From assembly GCA_903904605.1 (NCBI GenBank), contig CAIVDC010000123.1, positions 1-64,000 on the forward strand: a DNA stretch of 64,000 nucleotides, written 5' to 3'. Position 1 is the first letter of the stretch. The number at the start of each line of letters is the position of its first letter. The position numbers were made by a program, and so were the translations under genes. Of the stretch, positions 1 to 10,308 are shown in pieces. The notes under the pieces are model-generated. The model did no database searches and was not told the DNA's origin. It saw nothing but the letters and a program-made list of their open reading frames with translations. The DNA is from an uncultured Sterolibacterium sp. (lineage in GTDB: Bacteria > Pseudomonadota > Gammaproteobacteria > Burkholderiales > Rhodocyclaceae).

Positions 1-217
1 AGTTCGGATCGAAATTCTTCGGGTCGACAATGGTGCTGTTGATGTTGGTAAACAACTTGAACTCGTTCGAGCAGCGGATATCGTAGCCGTAGCTGGACGT
101 GCCGTAGGAGACGATCTTGCGGCCGTCGACCTCGCGTACCTGTCCCGGCTCGAAGGGTTCGATCATGCCGTGGCTCTCCGCCATGCGGCGGATCCATTTA
201 TCTGCTTTTATGCTCAT
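1..217 (-). CDS. dcd: dCTP deaminase, N-terminal part (cut by window edge)
   Basis: The reverse strand from the ATG at 217 encodes [20 protein letters not shown] followed by a stretch containing [15 protein letters not shown]. This is the characteristic N-terminus of the betaproteobacterial/long-form dCTP deaminase, which converts dCTP to dUTP in the cytosol for dTTP synthesis. About 72 codons are present and the reading frame is still open at base 1, so the catalytic Glu and the C-terminal half lie outside the window. The gene lies 71 bases downstream of apbC on the same strand. A hairpin between them suggests separate transcription, although readthrough is possible. Confidence 0.9.
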   Translation of the reverse strand, partial: MSIKADKWIRRMAESHGMIEPFEPGQVREVDGRKIVSYGTSSYGYDIRCSNEFKLFTNINSTIVDPKNFDPN

Positions 218-253
218 GCGCGGGAAAGGTGGTGGGTCGGCGTTCGAAGTATA

Positions 254-280
254 AGGCAGGACGACTCGTCCGTCCTGCCT
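254..280 (-). terminator. Hairpin between apbC and dcd, probable rho-independent terminator
   Basis: A perfect 10-bp inverted repeat (254-263 with 271-280) with a 7-base loop sits just after the apbC stop. Read on the minus strand it is followed by a short T-rich stretch (TTATACTT). The T-tract is poor, so termination may be partial. Confidence 0.5.
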
Positions 281-288
281 GTCGCCGC

Positions 289-1377
289 TCAGGTATTCTG
301 CACCACGATATTGGGAAACTTGGAACTCATATCCTTCGCCTGTTCGGCGATCTTGATCGCCACGCGGCGGGCGATGCCGCGGTAGATCTCGGCGATGCGG
401 CCTTCCGGGTCGGTCACCACGGTCGGGCGGCCGGCATCGCCCTGCTCGCGGATCTGGATGTCCAGCGGCAAAGCGCCGAGCATCTCGACCTCGTAGTCCG
501 AAGCCATGCGCTTACCGCCGCCAGTGCCGAAGATATGCTCCTCATGGCCGCACTTCGAGCAGATGTGGGTGCTCATGTTTTCGACGATGCCCAGTATCGG
601 GATGCCGACCTTCTCGAACATCTTGAGGCCCTTCCGCGCGTCGAGCAGGGCGATGTCCTGTGGCGTGGTGACGATCACCGCGCCGGTCACCGGTACCTGC
701 TGCGCCAGGGTCAACTGAATGTCGCCGGTGCCCGGCGGCAGATCGATAACCAGGTAATCGACATCGGCCCAGCGGGTATCGTTGAGCAGTTGCTGCAGCG
801 CCTGGGTAACCATGGGACCGCGCCAGACCATCGGCGTCTCGACGTCGATCAGGAATCCGATCGACATCGCCTGCAGGCCGTAGGCCTCCATCGGCTCCAG
901 GGACTTGCCGTCCGAAGACTGCGGCTGGCCGCTGATGCCGAGCATCTGCGGCTGGGACGGCCCGTAGATGTCGGCGTCGAGCAGGCCGACCTTGGCACCC
1001 TCGGCGACCAGCGCCAGGGCCAGGTTCACCGCCGTCGTGGACTTGCCCACGCCGCCTTTGCCGGAGGCGACGGCGATGATGTTCTTCACCCCGGGGATCA
1101 GCTTGACGCCCCGCTGGACGCTGTGCGAGACGATCTTCGAATAGACGTTGGCGGAGACATTGCCGACCCCGGCGATGCCCTTGACCTTTTCGATCACCTG
1201 GCGACGCAAGGCATCGATCTGGCTCTTGGCCGGATAGCCAAGCTCGACGTCGAACGACACATCCGCGCCTGCGACCTTGATGTTCTTGGCCACGCGGCTG
1301 GTGACGAGATCCTTGCCCGTGTTGGCATCGACGACTTCCCTCAGTGCGGTCTGCACCTGCAATTCAGAAATGCTCAT
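289..1377 (-). CDS. apbC: Iron-sulfur cluster carrier protein ApbC/Mrp
   Basis: Mrp/NBP35-family P-loop ATPase that binds and hands over Fe-S clusters to apo-proteins in the cytosol. The 362-aa protein has an N-terminal MIP18 (DUF59)-like domain (about residues 1-85). A deviant Walker A motif GKGGVGKS follows at 106-113, and there is a CxxC motif (ICSKCG) in the C-terminal third, the expected cluster-binding cysteines at the dimer interface. The start at 1377 was chosen because MSISELQVQ begins the conserved domain and has a GGAG-type ribosome site. A longer in-frame extension to 1482 would run through the promoter. It is divergent from metG. An IscR-type operator upstream suggests repression when Fe-S clusters are abundant. 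Confidence 0.95.
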   Translation of the reverse strand: MSISELQVQTALREVVDANTGKDLVTSRVAKNIKVAGADVSFDVELGYPAKSQIDALRRQVIEKVKGIAGVGNVSANVYSKIVSHSVQRGVKLIPGVKNIIAVASGKGGVGKSTTAVNLALALVAEGAKVGLLDADIYGPSQPQMLGISGQPQSSDGKSLEPMEAYGLQAMSIGFLIDVETPMVWRGPMVTQALQQLLNDTRWADVDYLVIDLPPGTGDIQLTLAQQVPVTGAVIVTTPQDIALLDARKGLKMFEKVGIPILGIVENMSTHICSKCGHEEHIFGTGGGKRMASDYEVEMLGALPLDIQIREQGDAGRPTVVTDPEGRIAEIYRGIARRVAIKIAEQAKDMSSKFPNIVVQNT

Positions 1378-1402
1378 GGCTTCTCCAGTTTCGTTTTCGA
1401 TA

Positions 1403-1427
1403 ATACTTGAGTAATTCAGTCTAGTAT
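1403..1427. promoter_or_regulatory. Probable IscR type-1 operator upstream of apbC
   Basis: The 25 bases at 1403-1427 match the published IscR type-1 consensus ATASYYGACTRWWWYAGTCRRSTAT (here 25 symbols, given as the motif) at 23 of 25 positions when read on either strand. The site lies 26-50 bases before the apbC start. It overlaps a possible minus-strand -10 (TATTAT, 1405-1400), which is a repressing position. A TACAAT box at 1449-1454 could serve metG in the other direction. The match was made by eye. The target, an Fe-S carrier, fits an IscR regulon. Confidence 0.7.
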
Positions 1428-1480
1428 AACTTACCCGGGTCCGTTTGCTACAATGCCGCCTTACGCCACGCCCAGTCCCC

Positions 1481-3610
1481 ATGAAGCCGCGCCAGATCCT
1501 CGTTACCAGTGCCCTGCCTTACGCCAACGGTGCCATCCACCTCGGCCATCTGGTCGAATACATCCAGACCGACATCTGGGTGCGCTTTCAAAAGCTCTCG
1601 CGACACGAATGCTACTACGTCTGCGCCGACGACACGCATGGCACGCCGATCATGCTGCGCGCCGAGAAGGAGGGAATCACCCCGGAAGCCCTGATCGCGC
1701 GGGTCCACGCCGAGCACAGCAGGGATTTCGCCGGCTTCCATGTCGCCTTCGACAACTACCATAGTACCCATACGCCGGAGACGCGCCATTACGCCGAGGA
1801 CATCTATGCCAGGCTGAAGGCCGCGGGCCTGATCGAAGTGCGCACCATCGAGCAATATTACGATCCGGTCAAGGAGATGTTCCTGCCCGACCGCTTCATC
1901 AAGGGCGAATGTCCCAAATGCGCCGCCCGCGACCAGTACGGCGACGCCTGCGAAGCCTGCGGCGCCGCCTATGCGCCGACCGAACTTATCAATCCGTATT
2001 CCGCCGTCTCCGGCGCGACGCCGGTGCTGCGCGAATCCGAGCATTACTTCTTCAGGCTCTCCGACCCGCGCTGCCAGGACTTTCTCCGCGACTACACGCA
2101 GCGGGTGGGGCCGCGCGGCGCGGTGCTGCAAGCCGAAGCCGCCAACAAGATGCAGGAGTGGCTGGGCGCGCCGGGGGAAAACAAGCTCACCGACTGGGAC
2201 ATCTCGCGCGACGCCCCCTATTTCGGTTTCGAGATTCCCGGCGAAGACGGGAAGGGCTCGGGAAAATTTTTCTATGTCTGGCTCGATGCGCCGATCGGCT
2301 ACATGGGCAGCTTCAAGAACCTCTGCGACCAGCGCGGGCTCGACTTCGACGCCTACTGGGGCAAGGACTCGGCGGCCGAACTCTACCACTTCATCGGCAA
2401 GGACATCCTCTATTTCCATGCCCTGTTCTGGCCGGCTGAACTGGCGCACGCGGGCTACCGCACGCCGACCAAGATCTTCGCCCACGGTTTTCTCACCGTG
2501 GATGGGCAGAAGATGTCCAAATCGCGCGGCACCTTCATCACCGCCGAGAGTTATCTCACCCAGGGCCTGAACCCGGAGTGGCTGCGCTACTACTACGCCG
2601 CCAAGCTGAACGGCAGCATCGAGGACATCGACCTCAATCTCGACGACTTCGTCGCCCGGGTGAATTCCGACCTGATCGGCAAGTACATCAACATCGCCAG
2701 CCGCTGCGCGGGATTCATCACCAAGCGCTTCGACGGCGTGTTGGCCGGCAGCGACGCATCCGCTGCCCTCATGCTGTCCGAGCCGGAGCAGGACCGGATA
2801 GCCGGTGCCTACGAGGACCGCGACTTCTCCAGAGCGCTGCGCGAGATCATGGCCTATGCCGACCGGGGCAACAAGTATGTGAACGACCAAAAGCCCTGGG
2901 AACTGGCGAAGATCCCCGAACGCGAAGCGGAACTTCAGATCGCCTGTTCCGTCGCCATCTCCCTGTTCAAGTCGCTGACGGCGCTGCTCGCACCCGTGCT
3001 GCCCAAGCTTGCCGAACAGGTCGAAGGCTTTCTCGGCATTGGCAAGCTGACCTGGGCCGACACGCGCTCGCCGCTCCCGGCGGGCCACCGGATCAAGGAA
3101 TACAAACATCTGATGGCGCGCGTCGAGACCAAGCAGATCGAGGCCCTGGTCGAAGCCAACCGCGAGTCGCTGGAACCCACCGCCGCCGACCACCCGGCGC
3201 AATCGCCGCAACGCCACGCCCAGCACCAGCAAGCCACCGAGGACCGGGCGCAGCACCCACCCGCGGAGTCCTTCATCTCGATCGACGATTTCTCGAAAGT
3301 CGACTTGCGCATCGCCAGGATCGTCGCCGCCGCCCAGGTCGACGGCGCGGACAAACTACTCACGCTGACCCTGGCGCTCGGCACCGGACCAGACCCGGAG
3401 ACGCGGACCGTGTTCGCCGGGATCAAGTCGTCCTACGATCCGGCCGGCCTGGTCGGCCGGCTCACGGTGATGGTCGCCAACCTCGCGCCGCGCAAGATGA
3501 AGTTCGGCCTGTCCGAAGGCATGGTGCTCGCCGCCTCGGACCCGGAAGGTGCCGGGATATTCCTGCTCGCGCCCGACGGCGGCGCCACGCCAGGCATGAA
3601 AGTCAAATGA
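1481..3610 (+). CDS. metG: Methionine--tRNA ligase
   Basis: Class I aminoacyl-tRNA synthetase charging tRNA-Met; 709 aa. The HIGH motif appears as HLGH (residues 20-23). A zinc-binding CxxC...CxxC insert follows (CPKC and CEAC, around residues 145-163). KMSKS is at 344-348. The C-terminal 110 residues after a low-complexity linker (rich in His, Gln and Pro) form the EMAP/Trbp111-like tRNA-binding and dimerisation domain seen in the long MetG form. The ATG at 1481 was chosen over the upstream in-frame codon at 1445 because [17 protein letters not shown] is the conserved N-terminus. Only 10 bases separate its stop from the following hyf-like operon. Confidence 0.97.
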   Translation: MKPRQILVTSALPYANGAIHLGHLVEYIQTDIWVRFQKLSRHECYYVCADDTHGTPIMLRAEKEGITPEALIARVHAEHSRDFAGFHVAFDNYHSTHTPETRHYAEDIYARLKAAGLIEVRTIEQYYDPVKEMFLPDRFIKGECPKCAARDQYGDACEACGAAYAPTELINPYSAVSGATPVLRESEHYFFRLSDPRCQDFLRDYTQRVGPRGAVLQAEAANKMQEWLGAPGENKLTDWDISRDAPYFGFEIPGEDGKGSGKFFYVWLDAPIGYMGSFKNLCDQRGLDFDAYWGKDSAAELYHFIGKDILYFHALFWPAELAHAGYRTPTKIFAHGFLTVDGQKMSKSRGTFITAESYLTQGLNPEWLRYYYAAKLNGSIEDIDLNLDDFVARVNSDLIGKYINIASRCAGFITKRFDGVLAGSDASAALMLSEPEQDRIAGAYEDRDFSRALREIMAYADRGNKYVNDQKPWELAKIPEREAELQIACSVAISLFKSLTALLAPVLPKLAEQVEGFLGIGKLTWADTRSPLPAGHRIKEYKHLMARVETKQIEALVEANRESLEPTAADHPAQSPQRHAQHQQATEDRAQHPPAESFISIDDFSKVDLRIARIVAAAQVDGADKLLTLTLALGTGPDPETRTVFAGIKSSYDPAGLVGRLTVMVANLAPRKMKFGLSEGMVLAASDPEGAGIFLLAPDGGATPGMKVK

Positions 3611-3620
3611 GGCCGTCCTG

Positions 3621-5663
3621 ATGCCAGGCGCCCAAGGACTCCTTTCAATCGACTGGATGGTCCTGGTGATCGCCGCCTGGCTCGCGATAGGCATCGGCGC
3701 CATATTCGCGCCGAGGAATTTTCCCTACATCAGCCGCGTCCTCTATCCGGCAGGCGCGTTGGTCGGTCTGTTGCTGGCTGTCGCCGCCTTCGCCGCCTTG
3801 AACCAGACGCCGGAAACCATGGTGCTGCCGCTCGGCCTGCCCGATCTGCCCTTCCATCTGCGCCTGGACTCGCTCTCGGCATTGTTCCTGATGCTGCTCG
3901 GCGCCTGCACCGCCGGTATCTCGATCTTCGCCGCCGGCTATCTGAGAAAGGCCGAAGGCACGGCGCCTGGCGTGCAATGCCTGCAATATCATGTCTTTCT
4001 CGCCAGCATGGCTCTGGTGCTCCTGGCCGACGATGCCTACGCCTTCATGGTCGCCTGGGAATCGATGGCCTTGTCGTCGTTCTTCCTGGTCACCTCCGAC
4101 CACCGGATCCCCGAGATCAGGCGCGCCGGCTATCTCTACCTCCTGATCGCCCATGTCGGCGCGATCAGCCTCCTGCTCTGCTTCGGCGTCCTGCAAGGCA
4201 ATGGCGACGCCGGCGTCGCCGGCTACACCTTCGCCAACATGCGCGGCATCGACCACAACGCCTTCTGGTCCAGCGCCGCCTTCGGCCTCGCCCTGTTCGG
4301 TTTCGGCGCCAAGGCGGGCCTCCTGCCCCTTCATGTCTGGCTGCCCGAGGCGCACCCGGCAGCACCGTCCCCGGTATCGGCGATGATGAGCGGGGTCATG
4401 CTGAAAACCGCGATCTACGGCGTTCTGCGGGTCGGCTTCGACCTGCTCCATCATCCTCTCTGGTGGTGGGGCGTCGCCGTGCTCACGCTGGGACTCGTCA
4501 CGGCCTTGTTCGGCGTGATCTTTGCCGCCGTGCAGAGCGATATGAAGCGGCTCCTGGCCTACTCCTCGATCGAGAACATCGGCCTGCTCTTCGTCGGCAT
4601 CGGCCTGACGCTGACCTTCCAGTCTTTCGGCATGAGAGCCCTGGCGGCACTGGCGCTGACCTCGGTGCTCTATCATTGCCTCAACCATGCCGCCTTCAAG
4701 AGCCTGCTCTTCCTGGTCACCGGTTCCGTGCTGCACGCCACTCAAACGCGCAACCTGGGCAAACTGGGCGGCCTGATCCACTACATGCCCTGGGTGGCGT
4801 GGCTGGGCCTGCTCGGCGTGCTCTCCAGCGCCGGCCTGCCGCCCTTCAACGGCTTTGTCTCCGAATGGCTGCTGCTGCAGGCTTTCCTGTTCACTCCCGG
4901 CCTGCCGCACGGCTACATCAACATGATGATTCCGGTGGCCGCCGCCGCCGTCGCGCTGACCGCCGCGCTCGCGGGCTATGTGATGGTCAAGTTCTTCGCC
5001 GTCATCTTCCTGGGGCAACCGCGCGAGGCGAAACTCAATCAGGCCCATGATGCGGGCAGACTGGAACGGTCCGGTCTGGTCTGGCTGGCGGCGCTTTGCG
5101 TCGCGCTCGGCCTGTTCCCGGTCTTCGTCATCGAAAAGCTCGATTCGGTGACGAGACTTCTGCTCGGCACCGGAATCTACCAGGCTGCGGGCGAGGCGGC
5201 CCGCGCGCACGGCTGGATGTACCTGGCGCCGATAAGCCCGGATCGCGCGAGCTATGCGCCGGTCGTGTTCCTGCTTTCCATCCTGGTCATCGTTGCCGCC
5301 GCTTACCTCATCGTCCGCCGCTTCTGGCATATTCGCGTGCGCATCACCGGAGCCTGGGACTGCGGCTTCCCGATGCAGACGGCGCGCATGCAGGACACCG
5401 CCGAGGGCTTCGGCCAGCCGCTGCGCCAAGTGTTCGAACCGTTCTACCGCATGACCCGCGAACTGCCCAGTTCCTTCGACAAGGCGCCCGTCTATCGCGT
5501 CGTCGTCGAGGACCACCTCTGGTACTGGCTCTACCTGCCGGTGGCCAAGGTTACCGAGTTCGGCGCCCGAATGGTCGCCTTCCTGCAGCAGGGGCGGATC
5601 TCGATCTACCTGCTCTACAGCTTCGTCACGCTCGTCGTGCTGCTCTTCCTGATCCACGGATGA
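3621..5663 (+). CDS. Ehr complex membrane subunit, HyfB/NuoL-like antiporter-type
   Basis: A 680-aa polytopic membrane protein of the proton-conducting transporter family (HyfB/HycC, related to NuoL/N). The hallmark segments are visible: the WESMALSS and the HLPEAHPAAPSPVSAMMSG-like region (here VWLPEAHPAAPSPVSAMM) with the conserved Glu/Lys/His network typical of ion-translocating subunits. Length matches E. coli HyfB (about 670 aa). First gene of a six-gene unit with very short gaps (4 bases to the next gene). By analogy it forms the distal ion-pumping module. It starts 10 bases after metG, and no separate promoter was recognised. Confidence 0.9.
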   Translation: MPGAQGLLSIDWMVLVIAAWLAIGIGAIFAPRNFPYISRVLYPAGALVGLLLAVAAFAALNQTPETMVLPLGLPDLPFHLRLDSLSALFLMLLGACTAGISIFAAGYLRKAEGTAPGVQCLQYHVFLASMALVLLADDAYAFMVAWESMALSSFFLVTSDHRIPEIRRAGYLYLLIAHVGAISLLLCFGVLQGNGDAGVAGYTFANMRGIDHNAFWSSAAFGLALFGFGAKAGLLPLHVWLPEAHPAAPSPVSAMMSGVMLKTAIYGVLRVGFDLLHHPLWWWGVAVLTLGLVTALFGVIFAAVQSDMKRLLAYSSIENIGLLFVGIGLTLTFQSFGMRALAALALTSVLYHCLNHAAFKSLLFLVTGSVLHATQTRNLGKLGGLIHYMPWVAWLGLLGVLSSAGLPPFNGFVSEWLLLQAFLFTPGLPHGYINMMIPVAAAAVALTAALAGYVMVKFFAVIFLGQPREAKLNQAHDAGRLERSGLVWLAALCVALGLFPVFVIEKLDSVTRLLLGTGIYQAAGEAARAHGWMYLAPISPDRASYAPVVFLLSILVIVAAAYLIVRRFWHIRVRITGAWDCGFPMQTARMQDTAEGFGQPLRQVFEPFYRMTRELPSSFDKAPVYRVVVEDHLWYWLYLPVAKVTEFGARMVAFLQQGRISIYLLYSFVTLVVLLFLIHG

Positions 5664-5667
5664 ACTG

Positions 5668-6624
5668 ATGAATACCGCTTTCTCAGTCATCCTCCAGTTC
5701 CTCGAACTCGTCACGGCGTTGCTCGCGGCGCCGTTGTTGACCGGCTGGGTGAACCAGTGCCGCGCCTGGCTCGGAAACCGCACTGCGCCCCCGCTCTTCC
5801 AGTTCTATCGGCAACTGGCCAAGCTGTTCGAGAAGGAGGTGGTGCTGGCCGCCAATGCCTCCAGCCTGTTCCGCGCAGCGCCTTATTTCATCTTTGCCTG
5901 CATGGCACTGGCCTCGATGATCGTGCCGACCCTGTCGACCGAGCCGCCCTTCGGACCCGCCGCCGACGCCATCGCCCTGGTCGGCATCTTCGCCCTGGCC
6001 CGCGTCTTTTCCGCACTGGCCGGCATGGACATCGGCACTTCGTTCGGCACCCTGGGTGCGCGGCGCGAGATGCTCATCGGCTTCCTGGCTGAACCGGCCC
6101 TGCTGATGGTGTTCTTCACTGCCTCCCTGATCTCCCAGTCAACCTCGCTCTCGACCATCGTCCAGGCGCTGGGGCAAAGGGAGTTCGCCATCTATCCCAG
6201 CCTCGCCTTCGCCGGGGTCGCCTTCACCATGGTCTCCCTGGCCGAGAATGCCCGCATCCCGGTGGACAACCCGACCACCCACCTCGAACTGACCATGATC
6301 CACGAGGCGATGATCCTGGAATATTCTGGACGCCACCTGGCGCTGATCGAGTGGGCGGCGACGCTCAAGCTCTACGCATACTCCTGCCTGGGACTGGCCC
6401 TGTTCTTCCCGTGGGGCATCCCCGAAGGCACGGGGTTTGCCAACCTGCTCGTGGCCTTGCCCGCCCTGGTGTTCAAGCTGGCCGTCGGGGGTTTCCTGCT
6501 CGCCCTGATCGAGACCGTCAGCGCCAAGCTGCGCATTTTCCGCGCCCCGGAATTCCTCGGCACCGCCTTCATGCTGGCGGTACTCGCCATGCTCGTGCAC
6601 CTGCTCCTGGAGACGGCGAAATGA
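5668..6624 (+). CDS. Ehr complex membrane subunit, HyfC/NuoH-like
   Basis: 318-aa integral membrane protein of the HyfC/HycD/NuoH family, the subunit that anchors the hydrophilic arm and forms the quinone-site/E-channel region in complex I. Recognisable conserved stretches include PLLTGWVNQCRAWL near the N-terminus, FYRQLAKLFEKE in the first cytoplasmic loop, and ENARIPVDNPTTHLELTMIHEAM in the third quarter (conserved acidic residues). Length equals that of E. coli HyfC. Its TGA overlaps the ATG of the next gene (ATGA), implying translational coupling. Confidence 0.92.
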   Translation: MNTAFSVILQFLELVTALLAAPLLTGWVNQCRAWLGNRTAPPLFQFYRQLAKLFEKEVVLAANASSLFRAAPYFIFACMALASMIVPTLSTEPPFGPAADAIALVGIFALARVFSALAGMDIGTSFGTLGARREMLIGFLAEPALLMVFFTASLISQSTSLSTIVQALGQREFAIYPSLAFAGVAFTMVSLAENARIPVDNPTTHLELTMIHEAMILEYSGRHLALIEWAATLKLYAYSCLGLALFFPWGIPEGTGFANLLVALPALVFKLAVGGFLLALIETVSAKLRIFRAPEFLGTAFMLAVLAMLVHLLLETAK

Positions 6625-7301
6625 GTACGGGCCTGCACCTCGACCTGCCCTTCTATGCCCAGGTGATCAACCTGCTGGCGGCGATGCTGCTCCTGCTCTC
6701 CTTCGCCATGCTGGCGCAGCGGCGCATCCTTTCCTTGATCAACCTGTTCATGGCCCAGGGTGTGGTGCTGTTCGCCTCCACCGCCGTCGTCGCCGCGGCC
6801 ACCAACCAGCACCATCTCTATTGGTCGGCGCTGATCACCCTGGTGCTCAAGGTGTTCCTGCTGCCGTGGATCCTGCACCGGCTGATCCGGCGCCTCAACG
6901 TCAAGTGGGACATCGAGACGCTGATCAACATCCCCACCACCATGATGATCGGCCTGGTGCTGGTGATCTTCTCCTTCAACCTGGCGCTGCCGATCTCGGC
7001 GCTTGCCGGCACCATCACCCGCTCGACACTGGGCATCGCCATGGCGGCGGTGATGCTCGCCTTCCTGATGATGATTACCCGTTCCAAGGCGGTACCGCAG
7101 GTGATCGGCTTCCTGGCCATGGAAAACGGCCTGTTCTTCGCCGCCACTTCCGCCACCTACGGCATGCCCATGGTGGTCGAACTGGGCATCGCGCTCGATG
7201 TGCTGGTCGGGATGGTGATCCTCGGCGTGTTCTTCTTCCAGATCCGGGAGCAATTCGATTCGCTCGACATCCGGCACATGGAAAAACTGAAGGACGATTG
7301 A
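6621..7301 (+). CDS. Ehr complex membrane subunit, HyfE-like (NuoK-related)
   Basis: 226-aa membrane protein of the HyfE family, whose C-terminal part resembles NuoK. The ATG at 6621 overlaps the preceding stop, and an in-frame extension back to 6351 lies inside hyfC and is not real. Hydrophobic segments run through most of the protein, and the motif GFLAMENGLFFAA with a membrane-embedded Glu is clear near residue 170. It is about the size of E. coli HyfE (216 aa). It is placed between the HyfC- and HyfF-like genes as in hyf operons. Confidence 0.9.
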   Translation: MSTGLHLDLPFYAQVINLLAAMLLLLSFAMLAQRRILSLINLFMAQGVVLFASTAVVAAATNQHHLYWSALITLVLKVFLLPWILHRLIRRLNVKWDIETLINIPTTMMIGLVLVIFSFNLALPISALAGTITRSTLGIAMAAVMLAFLMMITRSKAVPQVIGFLAMENGLFFAATSATYGMPMVVELGIALDVLVGMVILGVFFFQIREQFDSLDIRHMEKLKDD

Positions 7302-7303
7302 CG

Positions 7304-8749
7304 ATGGAATTCCTTCTGGTTCTCGGCCTTCCCCTGCTTGGCGGCATCGCACTGGCGGCCACTGGCCACTGGAAGCGCGCCGCGGAAATCAACTCGGCGT
7401 TCAGCCTGTTCACCCTGCTCGCCGCGATCGCTCTGACGCTGCGCATCGTCGAGCACGGGCCGCAACTCCTGTTCGAGGAGCAGATCTTCGTCGACCCCTT
7501 GAATGTCTTCCTGGTGGCGCTTACTGCCTTCGTCGGCTTCACCACCTCGCTATTCTCGCGGCCCTACATGCGCATCGAGCATGACCACGGGCGGCTCTCG
7601 GCGACCCGCTTGAGGCTCTATCACAGCATGTTCCAGCTATTCACCTTCACCATGCTGCTGGCGCTCACCACCAACAACATGGGCATCCTCTGGGTGGCGA
7701 TGGAAGCGGCCACGCTGACCACGGTGTTACTGGTATCGCTCTACCGCACCGCCGCATCGCTCGAGGCGGCGTGGAAGTATTTCATTCTCTGCGGCGTCGG
7801 CATCGCCCAGGCGCTGTTCGGCACCATCCTGCTCTACTTCGCCGCCGAGAAGGTGCTCGGTCATGATGTCGCCTTGCTATGGACCCACCTCGACGCGGTC
7901 AAGGGGCAACTGGAACCGACCGTGCTCTCCCTGGCCTTCGTCTTTCTGCTGGTCGGCTACGGTACCAAGGTCGGGCTGGTGCCCCTGCATAACTGGCTGC
8001 CCGATGCCCACGCCGAAGGGCCTACGCCGGTGTCGGCCGTGCTCTCGGGCCTGCTGCTCAACGTCGCGCTGTATGCCGTGGTGCGCTGCAAGGTGCTGGC
8101 CGACGGTGCCTTGCACAGCAACCTGGCAGGGCTGTTGATGATGGGCTTCGGCCTGCTCTCGGTGGTCGTCGCCTCCTTCTTCCTGTCGCGGCAGAAGGAC
8201 ATCAAGCGCCTGTTCGGCTACTCCTCGATCGAGCACATGGGCATCGTCACCTTCGCCTTCGGCATGGGCGGGCCGGTGGCCAGCTTCGCCGGCCTCCTGC
8301 ACATGACAGTGCATTCACTGACCAAATCGGCCATCTTCTTCGCCGTCGGGCATGCCGCGCAGAAATGCGGTTCGCAGCTGATCGAGCAGATACGCGGACT
8401 GATCAAGCAGAGTCCGACCGTCGGCTGGGGCCTGATGCTCGGCACCCTGGCCATCCTCGGCATGCCGCCCTTCGGCGTCTTCGCCAGCGAGTTCCTGATC
8501 CTGACGACGGCGATGAAAGCGCAGCCCTGGGCCACCCCTATCCTGCTGATCTCCCTGGGCGTCGCCTTCGCCGCCATCTTCGGCAAAGTACAGCCGATGG
8601 TGTTCGGCGAACCGACGGCCAAACGGCTGCCGCACAAGCCGGCCATGCTGCCGGTGTTCATGCATCTGGGACTGGTGCTGATGCTCGGCCTGTGGATTCC
8701 GCCCTATCTCGCCGAATGGTATCGGCAAGCGGCGAAGCTGATCGGTTAA
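7304..8749 (+). CDS. Ehr complex membrane subunit, HyfF/NuoN-like antiporter-type
   Basis: 481-aa antiporter-type subunit (HyfF, NuoM/N family). The segment containing PLHNWLPDAHAEGPTPVSAVLSG-like residues (about 222-245) and the following KDIKRLFGYSSIEHMG region carry the conserved Lys/His/Glu residues of the ion channel. The ATG at 7304 lies 2 bases after the hyfE stop. An upstream extension of the frame to 6821 is a shadow of hyfE. Slightly shorter than E. coli HyfF (about 526 aa). With the HyfB-like protein this gives the complex two antiporter-type subunits. Confidence 0.92.
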   Translation: MEFLLVLGLPLLGGIALAATGHWKRAAEINSAFSLFTLLAAIALTLRIVEHGPQLLFEEQIFVDPLNVFLVALTAFVGFTTSLFSRPYMRIEHDHGRLSATRLRLYHSMFQLFTFTMLLALTTNNMGILWVAMEAATLTTVLLVSLYRTAASLEAAWKYFILCGVGIAQALFGTILLYFAAEKVLGHDVALLWTHLDAVKGQLEPTVLSLAFVFLLVGYGTKVGLVPLHNWLPDAHAEGPTPVSAVLSGLLLNVALYAVVRCKVLADGALHSNLAGLLMMGFGLLSVVVASFFLSRQKDIKRLFGYSSIEHMGIVTFAFGMGGPVASFAGLLHMTVHSLTKSAIFFAVGHAAQKCGSQLIEQIRGLIKQSPTVGWGLMLGTLAILGMPPFGVFASEFLILTTAMKAQPWATPILLISLGVAFAAIFGKVQPMVFGEPTAKRLPHKPAMLPVFMHLGLVLMLGLWIPPYLAEWYRQAAKLIG

Positions 8750-8752
8750 CTC

Positions 8753-10306
8753 ATGAAACTCCTGGCCCAGGAACTCAGCTTCGAAACCTTGACCGGTGCC
8801 GTCGCGGCGCACCGCGCGCTTGCCGACGAAGCAGGCCTGCTGGCCTTCTGCCGGGCGGTGAAGGAGACCGGAGGCCGCCTGGTCGCCCTCTGGGGTGGCG
8901 ACCTGCGCGACCGCGGGCAAGGCGAGGGTTTCGCGCTGCACGTCGCCTTCGGCATCGAAACGGGTTTGGCGATCGTCTCGCTGCCCCTGCCCGCGGCGAA
9001 TCCGGAATATCCCGACCTGTCGGAAATATTCCCGGCCGCCAATCGCCTCCAGCGCGCCGTTTTCGACCTCCTCGGAATCCGCGCGCGCGGCGGCGACCCG
9101 AGACCCTGGCTGCGCCACGCCAACTGGCCCGAGGATTTCTTCCCGCTGCGCCGGGACTGCGACGCCAGCCGGACTTTTCCGCCGCAGAACGAGGACTACG
9201 CTTTCGTCCGCGTCGAAGGCGACGGCGTCCATGAGATCGCGGTCGGCCCGATCCACGCCGGCATCATCGAGCCCGGGCACTTCCGCTTTTCCATCGTCGG
9301 CGAGAAGGTTCTGCGCCTCGAGGAACGCTTCGGCTGGACCCACAAGGGCATCGAGAAGCGCTTCGAACAGATGACCCTGGCCGACGGCTACCGGCTCGCC
9401 GGCCGGGTCTCCGGTGATTCGACCGTCGCCTACGCCTGGGCCTACTGTCAGGCGGCCGAGTCGCTGGGCAACGCCGTCGTGCCGCCAAGGGCGCTGTGGC
9501 TGCGCGCCCTGTTCCTCGAACGCGAGCGCGTCGCCAACCATCTCGGCGATCTCGGCTATCTCGGCAACGACGCCGCCCTGTCCTTCGGTCTCGCGCAGTT
9601 CATGCGCCTCAAGGAAGACTGGCTGCGCCTGTCGGGCGCCCTTTTCGGCCACCGCATGATGATGGACGCCATCGTCCCTGGCGGCGTCGCAGCCGATCTC
9701 TCCCAACAGGGTGGCGAGCAGATCTCCGCCCAGTGCGACGCCATCGAGCGGGAGGCGGCGATCCTCAAGAACATATACGACGAACACGCCGGATTGCAGG
9801 ACCGTTTTCTCACCACCGGCCGGCTGCTGCCTTCGTTGGCCGCGGAGCTTTCCGTGTGCGGGCTGGTCGGCCGGGCGAGCAGCCAGACCTGGGACCTGCG
9901 CACGCAGAATCCCGTCGTGCCCTACGATCGGCTCGAAACGCAAATCGCCACCCATCGCGCCGGCGACGTCGCCGCCCGCGTCGCCGTGCGCTTCGAGGAA
10001 TTATTCGAGTCATTGCGGCTGATCCGCCTGATCGTCGCCAGGCTGCCGCAGGGAGAGCGCTTGCTGCCGCTCGTACGACCGGGCGCGGAGGATGCCATGG
10101 GCATCGGCTGGGTCGAGGGCTGGCGAGGCGATGTGCTGGTGGCCCTGGAAGCCGGCAGCGATGGCCGCATCCGCCGCTGCCATTGCCACGACCCCTCCTG
10201 GCTGATCTGGCCGGCATTGGAACATGCCATCATGGGCAACATCGTGCCGGACTTCCCGCTGATCAACAAATCATTCAACCTGTCCTACAGCGGACAGGAT
10301 CTATAG
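8753..10306 (+). CDS. Ehr complex large subunit (HyfG/HycE/NuoCD-like) lacking all Ni ligands
   Basis: 517-aa fusion of a NuoC-like N-terminal domain (about 1-135) and a NuoD/hydrogenase large-subunit-like domain. In real [NiFe] hydrogenases four cysteines (RxCGxC and DPCxxC) bind nickel. Here the first motif reads RVSGDS (218-223) and the second DPSWLI (480-485), so no nickel ligand remains. The end of the protein ([17 protein letters not shown]) has no cleavable extension, so no maturation protease would be needed. The protein can therefore not be an H2-activating subunit. It fits the published class of energy-converting hydrogenase-related (Ehr) complexes. The reaction it catalyses is unknown. 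Confidence 0.9.
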   Translation: MKLLAQELSFETLTGAVAAHRALADEAGLLAFCRAVKETGGRLVALWGGDLRDRGQGEGFALHVAFGIETGLAIVSLPLPAANPEYPDLSEIFPAANRLQRAVFDLLGIRARGGDPRPWLRHANWPEDFFPLRRDCDASRTFPPQNEDYAFVRVEGDGVHEIAVGPIHAGIIEPGHFRFSIVGEKVLRLEERFGWTHKGIEKRFEQMTLADGYRLAGRVSGDSTVAYAWAYCQAAESLGNAVVPPRALWLRALFLERERVANHLGDLGYLGNDAALSFGLAQFMRLKEDWLRLSGALFGHRMMMDAIVPGGVAADLSQQGGEQISAQCDAIEREAAILKNIYDEHAGLQDRFLTTGRLLPSLAAELSVCGLVGRASSQTWDLRTQNPVVPYDRLETQIATHRAGDVAARVAVRFEELFESLRLIRLIVARLPQGERLLPLVRPGAEDAMGIGWVEGWRGDVLVALEAGSDGRIRRCHCHDPSWLIWPALEHAIMGNIVPDFPLINKSFNLSYSGQDL

Positions 10307-10308
10307 CC

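Noticed and set aside
3645-5783. 712-codon open frame on the minus strand opposite the HyfB-like gene
   Set aside because: Shadow frame; low-complexity charged sequence with no hydrophobic or domain pattern, against clear membrane-subunit homology on the plus strand.
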